64,000 bases of DNA. It comes from Rhizobium sp. WSM4643 (GTDB taxonomy: Bacteria; Pseudomonadota; Alphaproteobacteria; Rhizobiales; Rhizobiaceae). This document shows positions 18,155-26,358 of this stretch, one piece after another. The notes under the pieces are model-generated. The model was not told where the DNA came from. It was given only the letters and a program-made list of their open reading frames with translations, and ran no database searches. Position numbers and translations under genes: made by a program. The stretch is from positions 2,914,001-2,978,000 of the forward strand of contig NZ_CP104040.1 in assembly GCF_025152745.1 (NCBI RefSeq). Reading direction: 5' to 3'. Numbering within the stretch: the stretch's first letter is position 1; each line of letters begins with the position of its first letter.

Positions 18155-19243
18155 TTATGCAGAAGGTCGGCCGAGAAGCACGGCATCTTCGGGCGCCCAG
18201 CTGAGCGAAACGGTGTCGCCGACGGCAACCGGCCGGGCGAAATATTCAGCGTCGTCAGCGATGACGGTGAAGTCGTCGCTGCCGGCACCGAGAACGGTGA
18301 TCTTCACGGAAGAACCGCGATATTCGATGTTGGAGACGATGCCATCGAAGCCGAGCGTCCATTCGCTCGCCACCTGCAGCCGCACGCGGTCGGTGCGGAT
18401 GCCGATGTCGACAGGCTCGCCGATCTCCCTGCCCGTCCCGCGCACGGAAAAGCTCTGACCTTCCGGTACGGTCATGACGAGCACGCCGTTCTCGCTGGAG
18501 GTCACCCGGCCGGACAGCACGTTGTGATCGCCCATAAACCGCGCGACGAAGGCCGTCGCCGGCCGCTCGAAGACCTCGCGCGGTGCCGCCGCTTGCTCGA
18601 TCCGGCCGTCATTCATGATGACGATAACGTCGGCGAGCGCCATCGCCTCTTCCTGGCTGTGGGTGACGTGCACGAAGGTGATGCCGAGCGTCTTCTGCAG
18701 TTTCTTGAGTTCGGCACGCATGCGGATCTTCAGGAACGGATCGAGCGCCGACAGTGGCTCGTCGAGCAGCAGCGCTTCCGGATCGGTGATGAGCGCGCGC
18801 GCCAGCGCGACGCGCTGCTGCTGGCCGCCGGAAAGCTGGGCCGGACGCCGGTTGGCATAACCCTCCATCTGCATCAGCTTCAGCATCTCGAGCGCCTTGG
18901 CCCGGCGCTCTTGCTTGTCGACGCCCTTCATCTTGAGGCTGAAGGCGACGTTGTCGATCAAATCGAGATGCGGGAAGAGCGCGTAGGACTGGAACATCAT
19001 CGCCGTGCCGCGTCTGGCCGGCGGAAAATCGGTAACAACGACATTGCCGAGCCTGATGTCGCCCGACGAGATGCTCTCATGGCCGGCGATCATGCGCAGC
19101 GTCGAGGTCTTGCCGCAGCCCGACGGACCGAGGAAGCAGCAATAGGAGCCAGCCGGAATCTTCAGGCTGATCGCATGGACCGCCGTCGTCGCGCCATAGG
19201 CCTTCGAAACGGATACTATATCGATCTCTGCCGCTTTCGACAT
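18155..19243 (-). CDS. ABC transporter ATP-binding protein, PotA-like
   Basis: 362 aa from MSKAAEIDIV. Walker A is LGPSGCGKTST, the signature is LSGGQQQRVALARAL, Walker B is LLLDEPLSALDP, and a C-terminal TOBE domain follows from about residue 285. ATG 19243 has AGGGGAACG in front; the extension to 19342 lacks family character. It is the first gene of the operon and powers the importer. It is divergent from the FCD-type regulator. Confidence 0.92.
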   Translation of the reverse strand: MSKAAEIDIVSVSKAYGATTAVHAISLKIPAGSYCCFLGPSGCGKTSTLRMIAGHESISSGDIRLGNVVVTDFPPARRGTAMMFQSYALFPHLDLIDNVAFSLKMKGVDKQERRAKALEMLKLMQMEGYANRRPAQLSGGQQQRVALARALITDPEALLLDEPLSALDPFLKIRMRAELKKLQKTLGITFVHVTHSQEEAMALADVIVIMNDGRIEQAAAPREVFERPATAFVARFMGDHNVLSGRVTSSENGVLVMTVPEGQSFSVRGTGREIGEPVDIGIRTDRVRLQVASEWTLGFDGIVSNIEYRGSSVKITVLGAGSDDFTVIADDAEYFARPVAVGDTVSLSWAPEDAVLLGRPSA

Positions 19244-19413
19244 CTGCGTTCCCCTGTTCGGAAAAGACGATGCATCTGCCGTGCCAGACTCGGTGTCTTG
19301 AGGTAAGCCATTGCAACACAATGACTTTATCAAAAGCGCCATTGAGAGAGCAAATTATAGGCGCAGCGCTATCTGCACATGATTTAGGCTATCGTGCGCA
19401 ATTTGTGCAAAAT

Positions 19414-19425
19414 ATCGTATACGAT
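19414..19425. promoter_or_regulatory. Palindrome ATCGTATACGAT, candidate FCD-GntR operator
   Basis: A perfect 12-bp palindrome with a GTATAC centre in the divergent region between the transporter operon and the FCD regulator. FadR/FCD regulators often bind short palindromes of this shape. Confidence 0.5.
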
Positions 19426-19508
19426 CTGACCACAAGTTCCGGGACAAAATCTGTTTAACTTTTGCTGCGAACATGGCTATGCTTTGCCGACCATCGGGAA
19501 TAAATTTC

Positions 19509-20219
19509 ATGAAATCCGCCGCCAAGGCTCAGCAGGCCGAAGACTCCGCCGAAACAGGCGCGCAACAGATCCGCGATGCCATTCGCGAAGCGATCGTCGA
19601 GCGCAGGCTCTCGCCCGGCACCAAGCTTTCGGAAGGCGATGTCGGCAATCTCTTCAATGTTAGCCGCACGCTTGCACGCGCCGCCCTGCAGGCGCTGTCC
19701 TATGAAGGTCTCGTCAGCGTCGAGAAGAACCGCGGCGCCTTCGTCGCCTATCCCTCGCCGGAAGAGGCTCGTCAGATTTTTTCCGCCCGCCGGCTGGTCG
19801 AACCCGGCATTTTGCGCGAGGCAGCGGCGCGGATCACGCCTGATGACGTTACCCATCTGCGTCAGCTTCTGCTGGAAGAAGGCCGCCTGATGAGCGAGCG
19901 TGGCCAGACGGCGCGCCGCGCCGAAATCAAGGCATCGGGTGATTTTCATCTGATGCTGGCGGGGATATCGGGAAACTCGATCATGCAGCGCTTCATGGAA
20001 GAGCTTGTCGCCCGCTCGTCTCTGGTGATTGCGCTCTACGGGCAGTCGACCGCATCGAGCTGCGGCCATTCCGAACACGGTGACATCATCTCGGCGATCG
20101 AAGCCGACGAACTCGACCGCGCCTGCCAGCTGATGCTGCATCACATCGCCCATATCGAGGCCGATCTCGACCTGCGCGAACGCAAGAGCCTGGGCCTCAA
20201 GGAAGCCTTCGAACTGTGA
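19509..20219 (+). CDS. GntR-family transcriptional regulator, FCD (FadR) subfamily
   Basis: 236 aa from MKSAAKAQQA. The winged helix is IRDAIREAIVERRLSPGTKL, EGDVGNLFNVSRTLARAALQ, LSYEGLVSVEKNRGAFVA; the C-terminal FCD domain (from about residue 95) has the expected metal/ligand histidines, for example in DFHLMLAG, SEHGDIISAI and MLHHIAHIE. It probably controls the divergent PotABCD-like operon, releasing DNA when the catabolite is present. The ribosome site is weak (CGGGAA, 10 bp before the ATG). Confidence 0.88.
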   Translation: MKSAAKAQQAEDSAETGAQQIRDAIREAIVERRLSPGTKLSEGDVGNLFNVSRTLARAALQALSYEGLVSVEKNRGAFVAYPSPEEARQIFSARRLVEPGILREAAARITPDDVTHLRQLLLEEGRLMSERGQTARRAEIKASGDFHLMLAGISGNSIMQRFMEELVARSSLVIALYGQSTASSCGHSEHGDIISAIEADELDRACQLMLHHIAHIEADLDLRERKSLGLKEAFEL

Positions 20220-20282
20220 ACATGCAAAAGACGCGGGACGCGAATGCTTCACCGCGCCCGCTTCAGACCGGCTCTCGAAACG

Positions 20283-20696
20283 CTACCAAGGCGTCTTCTT
20301 CGGCAACATCTCAAAGGCAGCGAAGATATCCTCGGCGCTCATCGGCTCGCTCGAGCGCAGCTTAACGGTTCCGTCGCGTCCGATCAGGATCAGCCCGAAC
20401 TCGCCGGACGGCGGTCCCTGCAGCCGATCGCGAATATCGTCGGCATCGAGTTCCCAGTCATCGTCGAACAGCGCAAACGCGCCGCCGCCGGCGATGCTGA
20501 ACACCTCGACGTCTTCCTCGATCAGGCGCATATGCGCCTTGCGCAGCCATTCGTCCTGGATAAGCGCGCGGTCATCTTGCGCATCGGCAAAGATGATCAG
20601 CACCCGTTTCCTGTCGCGAAACTGCTCGAGCGATTGCGGAAGCTCAGGCTCACGCCTGGGTGTACCGATGATTTCATGAACAATAGATTTTAGCAT
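20283..20696 (-). CDS. DUF4174 protein
   Basis: 137 aa. The segment RVLIIFADAQDDRALIQDEWL followed by VEVFSIAGGGAF and GLILIGRDGTVKLRSSEPMS matches the thioredoxin-like DUF4174 family, which has no redox CxxC here. No signal peptide is evident, unlike some members. Function is unknown. It is convergent with the FCD regulator gene. Confidence 0.75.
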   Translation of the reverse strand: MLKSIVHEIIGTPRREPELPQSLEQFRDRKRVLIIFADAQDDRALIQDEWLRKAHMRLIEEDVEVFSIAGGGAFALFDDDWELDADDIRDRLQGPPSGEFGLILIGRDGTVKLRSSEPMSAEDIFAAFEMLPKKTPW

Positions 20697-20723
20697 GGTG
20701 CTTCATTCCTCGCCCGTCACCAC

Positions 20724-20819
20724 TGCATAATTCTTAAATCGGGATCGATCTAGGGATGGATTATGCAGCAATTCCACGTGCTACAGCGCCCTTTGCGACT
20801 CTCGAAAAGGGCGCTGCAG
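20724..20819. repeat. Palindromic intergenic repeat, two modules
   Basis: Module one (20724-20770) is framed by GCATAAT and ATTATGCAGCA, as in the copy at 60806. Module two (20781-20818) is a hairpin CAGCGCCCTTT/AAAGGGCGCTG related to the CAGCGCC family. Confidence 0.65.
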
Positions 20820-20916
20820 TGGCGGGCTGTGCCTGCCGAATTAAACGGCTGGGAATAAGCGAGGTTCCGCCAAAAAGCGAAAAAGGATCGCAGCCATGGC
20901 CGCGGTCCTCACCTCA

Positions 20917-21300
20917 TCAGTCGCGGCCCTGGTCTTCGGACGCGTGGGCTGAAACGGCGACGAGATCCGCAGCCCCGGTGACGTGAAGGCGCTTGCGCAC
21001 CAAAACGCGCATGACACGCGCCGCCGTCGAGAAGGTCATCTGGTCGAGCGGGCCTTCGCCTTCCCACGGCTTGGTCAGCCGTTCGGTGACGGCGCCGACG
21101 ATGTTCATCGGCACGATGTCGGTGCATTCGCGCATGGCTTCGAAAACGAAGCTGATGGGCATGACCCGTCCTTCGTAGGTCACGATCGGTTCGGTCAATT
21201 CACTGTCCCATTCCTCGAAGGCATAGAGCGCTTCGCGAAACAGCTGCTGGAGGTCGAACGGCGCATGGCCGTCATGAAGTGGCGGCAGTGCATTGATCAT
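20917..21300 (-). CDS. Conserved hypothetical protein
   Basis: 127 aa from MINALPPLHD; AGAGGAGACAG before ATG 21300 sets the start. It is acidic and soluble, with no signal peptide or membrane segment. I do not recognise a domain. The repeated pattern of Val/Met-rich helices in the C-terminal half (AARVMRVLVRKRLHV) suggests an all-alpha fold. It is transcribed alone. Confidence 0.65.
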   Translation of the reverse strand: MINALPPLHDGHAPFDLQQLFREALYAFEEWDSELTEPIVTYEGRVMPISFVFEAMRECTDIVPMNIVGAVTERLTKPWEGEGPLDQMTFSTAARVMRVLVRKRLHVTGAADLVAVSAHASEDQGRD

Positions 21301-21658
21301 GTCTGTCTCCTCTTGATGGATTGAAGCCAAAGTCCTCCGGTATCGGTCGCGCCAACGCGGGGAACGGAGCCTTTTGCTGCCCCTGCGAACCGAATAACAC
21401 TATTGATTCTATAGAGTAACGCGCTGGGGTAAAGCCCATTTATCCCAGCGCATGGAAGCAAATTCCATAACGCCATGATATTCTTGCATGTTTTAGTGGA
21501 AATTTTCTTGGCGTGCGCCATTCGTCAAATATTTTTGCCTCCCGCCTTAGATCGGTCCGGAATGGGACAAAGGGCAGAGATCGCTGGAAATCACGGAACT
21601 TTTGGCATTGTAATCTGTTTTGTTCCCGCATCCGCCAAACCGACTGGGGTTACCACCA
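21301..21658. other. Intergenic, no gene seen
   Basis: About 360 bp of lower GC than the flanks between divergent small genes. No supported ORF, RNA or strong palindrome was seen; it presumably holds both promoters. Confidence 0.5.
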
Positions 21659-21865
21659 ATGACGCAAATACGTGAACCGGAGCGCCGGAGCAGAATCCTG
21701 CGCGGCCGTCCCTACAGCCTTGATGAATTCGCCTCCAAATACGGCCTCCGAAACGACCAGGCTGAGAGCCTGTTCACCCGTTTCGGGCCCTCCTCGATCG
21801 AGCTCGACCTGCTGATGGCAGCCAAGCGCCGGCCACCGGTTCAGCAGGACAGAATTGCCGAATAA
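21659..21865 (+). CDS. Small hypothetical protein, DUF3606-like
   Basis: 68 aa from MTQIREPERR, with GGGG 9 bp upstream. The stretch SLDEFASKYGLRNDQAESLF reads like the short helix-turn-helix-like DUF3606 family, but the match is loose. It lies 25 bp before the DUF2934 gene and probably shares its transcript. Confidence 0.6.
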   Translation: MTQIREPERRSRILRGRPYSLDEFASKYGLRNDQAESLFTRFGPSSIELDLLMAAKRRPPVQQDRIAE

Positions 21866-21890
21866 CGCTTTTGATGAATGGAATGGATCG

Positions 21891-22130
21891 ATGAGCGACA
21901 GACGCCACGAATGGATCAGCAAGAGAGCTTACGCGATTTGGGAAGAACAGGGCCGGCCCGATGGCCGCGACGACGAGCATTGGCGCCAGGCCGTTTCCGA
22001 ACGCGATGCGCTGGAACGCACGCAAGCCTCTGTCGATGGTCGCGAGGTGCTGGTGAAGTTTCGTCCGAAACCGCAGCGGCCAGAAGTGCCGCGTCAGGAC
22101 TGGGTCAATCCTTCGACAAAGGTCGGCTAG
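21891..22130 (+). CDS. DUF2934 protein
   Basis: 79 aa from MSDRRHEWIS. The core HEWISKRAYAIWEEQGRP, then HWRQAVSE, is the DUF2934 signature common in rhizobial small proteins of unknown role. The ORF extends upstream to 21855, overlapping the previous gene, but ATG 21891 gives the usual family start. A 15-bp-arm hairpin follows the stop. Confidence 0.75.
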   Translation: MSDRRHEWISKRAYAIWEEQGRPDGRDDEHWRQAVSERDALERTQASVDGREVLVKFRPKPQRPEVPRQDWVNPSTKVG

Positions 22131-22139
22131 GCCTTCCCT

Positions 22140-22171
22140 GCCTCCGGCTCAGCCCAGGCTGAGCCGGAGGC
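22140..22171 (+). terminator. Strong hairpin after the DUF2934 gene
   Basis: Perfect 15-bp arms (GCCTCCGGCTCAGCC and its inverse) around a 2-bp centre, 9 bp after the stop. There is no T-run, so it is a terminator or mRNA-stabilising hairpin rather than a classical intrinsic terminator. Confidence 0.55.
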
Positions 22172-22677
22172 GCGCCTGAAAATCTCCCTGCCACCACATC
22201 GGGAAATTGGTTCCCCACTTATTGGGGTTGCCCGTCTCGATCACCTACGAATGAAGCGCTCGTGATATTGCCGCAGACCTTCTCGGCATGATCGGCAAAG
22301 CCGATATCGGGATGGGTCTTGAAGACCAGATTCACACGCTTTTCAGTCATTCCATTCCACACATCGGTGATGATATCCGAAATTCTGCCAGCGCTACCAA
22401 GGCGCGGCGGAATGTAACCGTTTCCACAAGCACCATTGCTCCTGCCGCAAACGCTCCGTCAACCATTTTGGAACAAATCGATGAAATGATACGGAATTGT
22501 TAACCGTAGATCCAGAACGCTACGTCCCGATCCTTTCGCCGCGAAATCGAATCACGACATGAATGACGACGTCTTCATCGGCAATCTGGTAGATGGCGGT
22601 GGGATTTTCCTGCCGACTGGCATCATCGCCCTGTCTAAATTGCGGAGAAAAGGCTGAGCCCCTCGGGAAGGCGATCG
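22172..22677. other. Intergenic, no supported gene
   Basis: About 500 bp. A 71-codon frame at 22288-22503 is open but lacks a ribosome site and family character, so I leave it out. No RNA or repeat recognised. Confidence 0.45.
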
Positions 22678-22872
22678 TCAGAAAGCGTTGCTTTCCTGGC
22701 AGAGCGCCCGGTGGACCTCGGTCCAGAACAGCGCCAGCGGCGTGTCGCCGTTGCGTTCGGCAACGAGGGCGCGGATCAGCGCTTCGGAGCCTGCCATGTC
22801 CTGCCAGCTGGATTTCAGGCCCTTGGCGGCCTGTTGGCATTCGGCAATCGCGAATGGTCTCTTGCTGTCCAT
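22678..22872 (-). CDS. Small conserved hypothetical protein upstream of cinR
   Basis: 64 aa from MDSKRPFAIA; AGGAGACC before ATG 22872 sets the start, which is 123 bp from and divergent to the cinR start. Soluble, helical (ECQQAAKGLKSSWQDMAGS, RALVAERNGDTPLALFW). No domain recognised. The dyad at 22923 lies between it and cinR and could affect both. Confidence 0.65.
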   Translation of the reverse strand: MDSKRPFAIAECQQAAKGLKSSWQDMAGSEALIRALVAERNGDTPLALFWTEVHRALCQESNAF

Positions 22873-22922
22873 ATGAGGTCTCCTCATGACAGGCGCTAGC
22901 AGATGGGGCCCGGATTGTCATT

Positions 22923-22938
22923 CCCCGCATATGTGGGG
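22923..22938. promoter_or_regulatory. 16-bp dyad upstream of cinR
   Basis: CCCCGCATATGTGGGG, centred 66 bp before the cinR start codon. It has the same layout as CCCCTCATCTGAGGGG just before cinI. A lux-box role is inference. Confidence 0.55.
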
Positions 22939-22995
22939 ATGCCTTGTATCTATGGCGGTCCTCACGGTAAGATTGAGGGAATTGGGGCAGTGGAA

Positions 22996-23721
22996 ATGAT
23001 TGAGAATACCTACAGCGAAAAGTTCGAGCCCGCTTTCGAACAGATCAAGGCTGCGGCCAATGTGGATGCCGCCATCCGCATTCTCCAGGCAGAATATGCC
23101 CTTGATTTCGTGACTTACCATCTCGCCCAGACGATCGCGGCCAAGATCGATTCGCCCTTCGTACGCACCACCTATCCGGATGCCTGGGTCTCCCGCTATC
23201 TCCTGAATAGCTATGTGAAGGTCGATCCCATCGTCAAACAGGGCTTCGAACGCCAGCTGCCCTTCGATTGGAGTGAGGTCGAGCCGACGCCCGAGGCCTA
23301 TGCCATGCTGGTCGATGCGCAGAAGCACGGCATCGGCGGCAACGGCTACTCCATTCCCGTCGCCGACAAAGCGCAACGTCGTGCGCTCTTGTCGCTGAAT
23401 GCCCGCATACCGGCCGAGGAATGGGCCGAGCTCGTCCGCCGCTGCCGCAATGAATGGATCGAGATCGCCCACCTGATCCACCGCAAGGCCGTCTACGAGC
23501 TGCATGGCGAAAACGATCCGGTGCCGGCATTGTCGCCGCGTGAGATCGAATGTCTGCACTGGACGGCGCTGGGCAAGGATTACAAGGATATTTCGGTCAT
23601 CCTCGGCATATCCGAGCATACCACCCGCGATTATCTGAAGACCGCCCGCTTCAAGCTCGGCTGCGCCACGATCTCGGCCGCCGCCTCGCGGGCCGTGCAG
23701 CTACGCATCATCAATCCCTGA
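22996..23721 (+). CDS. cinR: LuxR-type quorum-sensing regulator CinR
   Basis: 241 aa from [10 protein letters not shown] (ATG 22996; the open frame starts at 22903 but passes through the dyad region). The N-terminal autoinducer-binding domain has the family aromatic and acidic residues ([26 protein letters not shown]); the C-terminal LuxR helix-turn-helix is [20 protein letters not shown] then [17 protein letters not shown]. In Rhizobium leguminosarum and R. etli CinR activates cinI in response to the long-chain 3-hydroxy acyl-homoserine lactone made by CinI. Order and spacing here match that locus. Confidence 0.93.
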   Translation: MIENTYSEKFEPAFEQIKAAANVDAAIRILQAEYALDFVTYHLAQTIAAKIDSPFVRTTYPDAWVSRYLLNSYVKVDPIVKQGFERQLPFDWSEVEPTPEAYAMLVDAQKHGIGGNGYSIPVADKAQRRALLSLNARIPAEEWAELVRRCRNEWIEIAHLIHRKAVYELHGENDPVPALSPREIECLHWTALGKDYKDISVILGISEHTTRDYLKTARFKLGCATISAAASRAVQLRIINP

Positions 23722-23722
23722 T

Positions 23723-23738
23723 CCCCTCATCTGAGGGG
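23723..23738. promoter_or_regulatory. 16-bp dyad upstream of cinI
   Basis: CCCCTCATCTGAGGGG, perfect 7-bp arms around TC, starting 1 bp after the cinR stop and 79 bp before the cinI start. A partial repeat CATCTGAGGG follows at 23742. Candidate CinR binding site. Confidence 0.6.
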
Positions 23739-23816
23739 GCCCATCTGAGGGAATTTCCGATCCGGCCCGCCTGAACCATTCTGCTTTCCACGAACTTGAA
23801 AACGCTGGAGGGCAAA

Positions 23817-24482
23817 ATGTTCGTTATCGTTCAGGCACATGAGTATCAGAAATACGCTGCCGTACTCGACCAGATGTTTCGCCTGCGCAAGAAGGTCTTC
23901 GCCGATACGCTCGGCTGGGACGTTCCCGTCATCGGCCCCTACGAACGCGACAGCTACGATTCGCTCGCCCCCGCCTATCTCGTCTGGTGCAACGACAGCC
24001 GCACCCGGCTCTATGGCGGCATGCGTCTGATGCCGACGACAGGCCCGACCCTTCTCTACGACGTCTTCCGCGAGACGTTTCCCGATGCCGCCAATCTTAT
24101 CGCCCCCGGCATCTGGGAAGGCACGCGCATGTGCATCGACGAGGAGGCGATCGCCAAGGATTTCTCCAATGTCGACGCCGGCCGCGCCTTTTCCATGATG
24201 CTGCTTGCGCTTTGCGAATGCGCGCTCGATCACGGCATCCATACGATGATTTCCAACTACGAGCCCTACCTCAAGCGCGTCTACAAGCGCGCCGGCGCCG
24301 AAGTGGAAGAACTCGGCCGTGCAGACGGCTACGGCAAATATCCCGTCTGCTGCGGCGCCTTCGAAGTATCGAACGGGGTGCTGCGCAAGATGCGCGCCGC
24401 CCTCGGCCTCACCCTACCCCTTTATGTCAGGCACGTGCCGGCCCGCTCGGTCGTGACCCAATTCCTGGAGATGGCAGCATGA
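23817..24482 (+). CDS. cinI: N-acyl-homoserine lactone synthase CinI
   Basis: 221 aa from MFVIVQAHEY, with GGAGGG before ATG 23817. Conserved LuxI-family residues are present: FRLRKKVFADTLGWDV (Arg, Phe, Trp), YERDSYDS (two Asp), YGGMRLMPT (Arg), and WEGTRMCID (Glu, Arg). It joins an acyl group to S-adenosylmethionine to make the signal; in the R. leguminosarum group CinI makes 3-hydroxy-7-cis-tetradecenoyl-homoserine lactone at the top of the quorum-sensing cascade. Regulated by CinR, encoded 95 bp upstream. Confidence 0.95.
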   Translation: MFVIVQAHEYQKYAAVLDQMFRLRKKVFADTLGWDVPVIGPYERDSYDSLAPAYLVWCNDSRTRLYGGMRLMPTTGPTLLYDVFRETFPDAANLIAPGIWEGTRMCIDEEAIAKDFSNVDAGRAFSMMLLALCECALDHGIHTMISNYEPYLKRVYKRAGAEVEELGRADGYGKYPVCCGAFEVSNGVLRKMRAALGLTLPLYVRHVPARSVVTQFLEMAA

Positions 24483-24682
24483 ACCGCCTCGCTGAAACCG
24501 CCACACAGACCGCAATGCAGAAGGATATCGGCGCGCTGGAGCGCCATGTTCTTGCATCCCGCGAGATCGCCACGCAGATAGGGGATCCCTTCCTCTCCTA
24601 TCTCCTCTCGATGGCGCTGTTCACGATCTACGAGAAGAAGGCCCATCATGAGAACGAGGCGCTGAGGAGCAGCTTCAGCTGA
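24479..24682 (+). CDS. cinS: Quorum-sensing antirepressor CinS
   Basis: 67 aa starting MNRLAETATQTAMQKDIGAL; its ATG overlaps the cinI stop (ATGA), so the two are co-translated. A small helical protein in the place and size of CinS of R. leguminosarum, which works as an anti-repressor of the MarR/Xre-type repressor PraR and so passes the CinI population signal to raiR and rhiR. Identity rests on position, size and recognised sequence character; PraR is not in this window. Confidence 0.9.
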   Translation: MNRLAETATQTAMQKDIGALERHVLASREIATQIGDPFLSYLLSMALFTIYEKKAHHENEALRSSFS

Positions 24683-24736
24683 GGGTGTGGTCCCCTCCGC
24701 CCTGCCTGAAGACGAGCATGTCTCCCGGCGCCTCGC

Positions 24737-24774
24737 GCGCAGCCGCAAAAACAGTCCCCGTTTTGCGGCTGCGC
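24737..24774. terminator. Bidirectional terminator between cinS and the response regulator
   Basis: Inverted repeat GCGCAGCCGCAAAA/TTTTGCGGCTGCGC with a short loop, between two convergent genes. A-rich and T-rich stem bases give a T-tract on either strand. Confidence 0.6.
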
Positions 24775-24781
24775 GGCGTGC

Positions 24782-25150
24782 TTACCCCATCAGGGCATCG
24801 ATCGTTGAAATCAGCGTGTCGTGCATGTAGGGCTTCGGCAGGAAGGCGGTATTGGCGGGCAGCGCCATCGGATCGAGCCTCACCATGCCCGAGGTGATGA
24901 TGATGCCGATATTCGGACGCATCGCCCTCACCCGATTGGCAAGCTGCAGACCGTCCATCGAACCGGCCATATTGACGTCGGTGAAGAGGATATCGACATC
25001 TTGCCTGCCCTTCAGCACCACCAGAGCCTCGTCCGCATTCGCCGCCTCCAGCGCTACATGGCCGACCTCCTCCAGCACATCGAGGATATTGAACCGGATC
25101 AGCGGCTCGTCCTCCACGATGAGCACAACTGCGCTGTTCAAAGCCGCCAT
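24782..25150 (-). CDS. Single-domain response regulator (CheY-like receiver)
   Basis: 122 aa, receiver domain only. Acidic pair Glu13/Asp14 in LIVEDEPLIR, phospho-acceptor Asp58 in ILFTDVNM, the Thr/Ser position in IIITSGM and conserved Lys in FLPKPY. No output domain, so it signals by protein contact or in a phosphorelay. Similar stand-alone receivers are frequent in Rhizobiales next to hybrid kinases, but no kinase is adjacent. Confidence 0.9.
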   Translation of the reverse strand: MAALNSAVVLIVEDEPLIRFNILDVLEEVGHVALEAANADEALVVLKGRQDVDILFTDVNMAGSMDGLQLANRVRAMRPNIGIIITSGMVRLDPMALPANTAFLPKPYMHDTLISTIDALMG

Positions 25151-25349
25151 CTGCGATCGCCCTCTTTATGCGGAATGTGACTTGAATAAGTGTCGCCCGC
25201 GCGAGAAGGTTCCAGTGGCTGCCCACGAAATATGCATCGTCCACAGATGCTTGCGCTCCCCGCTTGTGGCTCCCCCGGATTTGCGTTAGAGCGGAAACCG
25301 TGCTGCGGGAACCATTGCCCCGGCACCCAAGCGCCGCACACGGCGCCAA

Positions 25350-25425
25350 GGGCCTGTAGCTCAATGGTTAGAGCCGGCGGCTCATAACCGCTTGGTTGGG
25401 GGTTCGAGTCCCTCCGGGCCCACCA
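25350..25425 (+). tRNA. tRNA with CAU anticodon, probably tRNA-Ile2 (lysidine-modified)
   Basis: 76 nt with encoded CCA. Acceptor stem GGGCCTG pairs with the 3' strand before ACCA, the D arm is TAGCTCAATGGTTAGAGC, the anticodon loop CTCATAA, and the T loop GGTTCGAGTCC. The CGCTTGGTTG anticodon-arm/variable region resembles E. coli tRNA-Ile(CAU) (ileX) more than elongator tRNA-Met, so Ile2 is preferred; automatic callers often name it Met. Confidence 0.93.
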
Positions 25426-25563
25426 TTCCTCTTGTATCAATCCAGTCGGTGTAGCCGGGCGCAAATCCCGGAATTTTGATACCAGCTTTCGGAATTTTCC
25501 GTTTCAAAAAAGCATTCGAATGTCTTGTCCTGAGCCGCACAAACCGCCCTTCGCCGGGCGTAC

Positions 25564-26358
25564 TCATTTCTCGTGAAGATCTGGGTGCGTCGATCCCGGC
25601 ACGCTCGTTCGCAAGGAATGCTGCAGAAACCCACAGGTCTTCTCAAACTTTCCCCGATGGTCGAAAGGATTGTCGGATGCACGCCATCCGCTTCCAGACG
25701 TCACCTCCGAGTTCGGTGACCGATTCCACAGATGCATTAGGCCTTCGGCGTTCGGTCCGGTAATCGCGAAGTCAATATATTTAAGTTTGTCGATCAACTT
25801 CGTCACATCGGGATGGTCAAATGAATGTATCTCGAGCTTATGGGCAAATTTGTTCCGGATCTCAGCTATTAGCTTCAAGGCTTTGCGGGCGCCTGATCCG
25901 ACTATGCCCAACGCAAAAGCGATATCCACTCTTGCAGTGAAAGTGTTGAGCGGCCCATACCGCATCGGGTCGAATAGACGATCAATAATCTCTGGATCAG
26001 AATGCCGCCCAGGGAAATAGCGTTCAATTGCCGAACGCAAGAACTCCTCGACGACGGTTACGTGAACAATAGCAATCGAGCGGTCCGCCTCGCGGCGAGC
26101 CTGTCTCATCGCTTCGCCTTGAGAGACGACTGCATCGTAGGCTGCCTCTCCTCCCCAGGCCACGATCATTGCGTTTCTTACTTTGGCTTGAAGTGCTTCA
26201 GACCAAGCCCTTTGCTCTTCAATCGACCAGATTGGCGGCTGAGGCTGCTCACTTTCTTCACCACGCGCTAAACGTTCTGCGTGCTTTAGGAGTGCTGCCT
26301 GCAGGCGTGCTATCTCATCGTCCATTTCGACGAACCGTGCGGCTGTAACCTTTGTCAT
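25564..26358 (-). CDS. HEPN-fold, MltR-like protein
   Basis: 264 aa, soluble. A charged N-terminal helical region (residues 1-95) precedes a domain with PLNTFTARVDIAFALGIV and EIRNKFAH, the pattern of the mannitol-repressor (MltR) superfamily. Arg168-x4-His173 (RNKFAH) fits the R-x4-6-H motif of HEPN ribonucleases. Role unknown: HEPN proteins occur as toxins and in phage defence, and MltR-type members as weak regulators. Its start overlaps the stop of a small upstream ORF as ATGA. It lies 139 bp past the tRNA in a region of less biased codon use than its surroundings. Confidence 0.7.
   Translation of the reverse strand: MTKVTAARFVEMDDEIARLQAALLKHAERLARGEESEQPQPPIWSIEEQRAWSEALQAKVRNAMIVAWGGEAAYDAVVSQGEAMRQARREADRSIAIVHVTVVEEFLRSAIERYFPGRHSDPEIIDRLFDPMRYGPLNTFTARVDIAFALGIVGSGARKALKLIAEIRNKFAHKLEIHSFDHPDVTKLIDKLKYIDFAITGPNAEGLMHLWNRSPNSEVTSGSGWRASDNPFDHRGKFEKTCGFLQHSLRTSVPGSTHPDLHEK

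Noticed and set aside
22288..22503. 71-codon frame on the plus strand
   Set aside because: No ribosome site, no domain, low-complexity Ser/Thr/Ala content; treated as intergenic.
25138..25567. Open frames crossing the tRNA, ending in stretches such as GPEGLEPPTKRL or RRDSNPQPSGYEPP
   Set aside because: These are the well-known false translations of tRNA genes; the tRNA fold explains the sequence.
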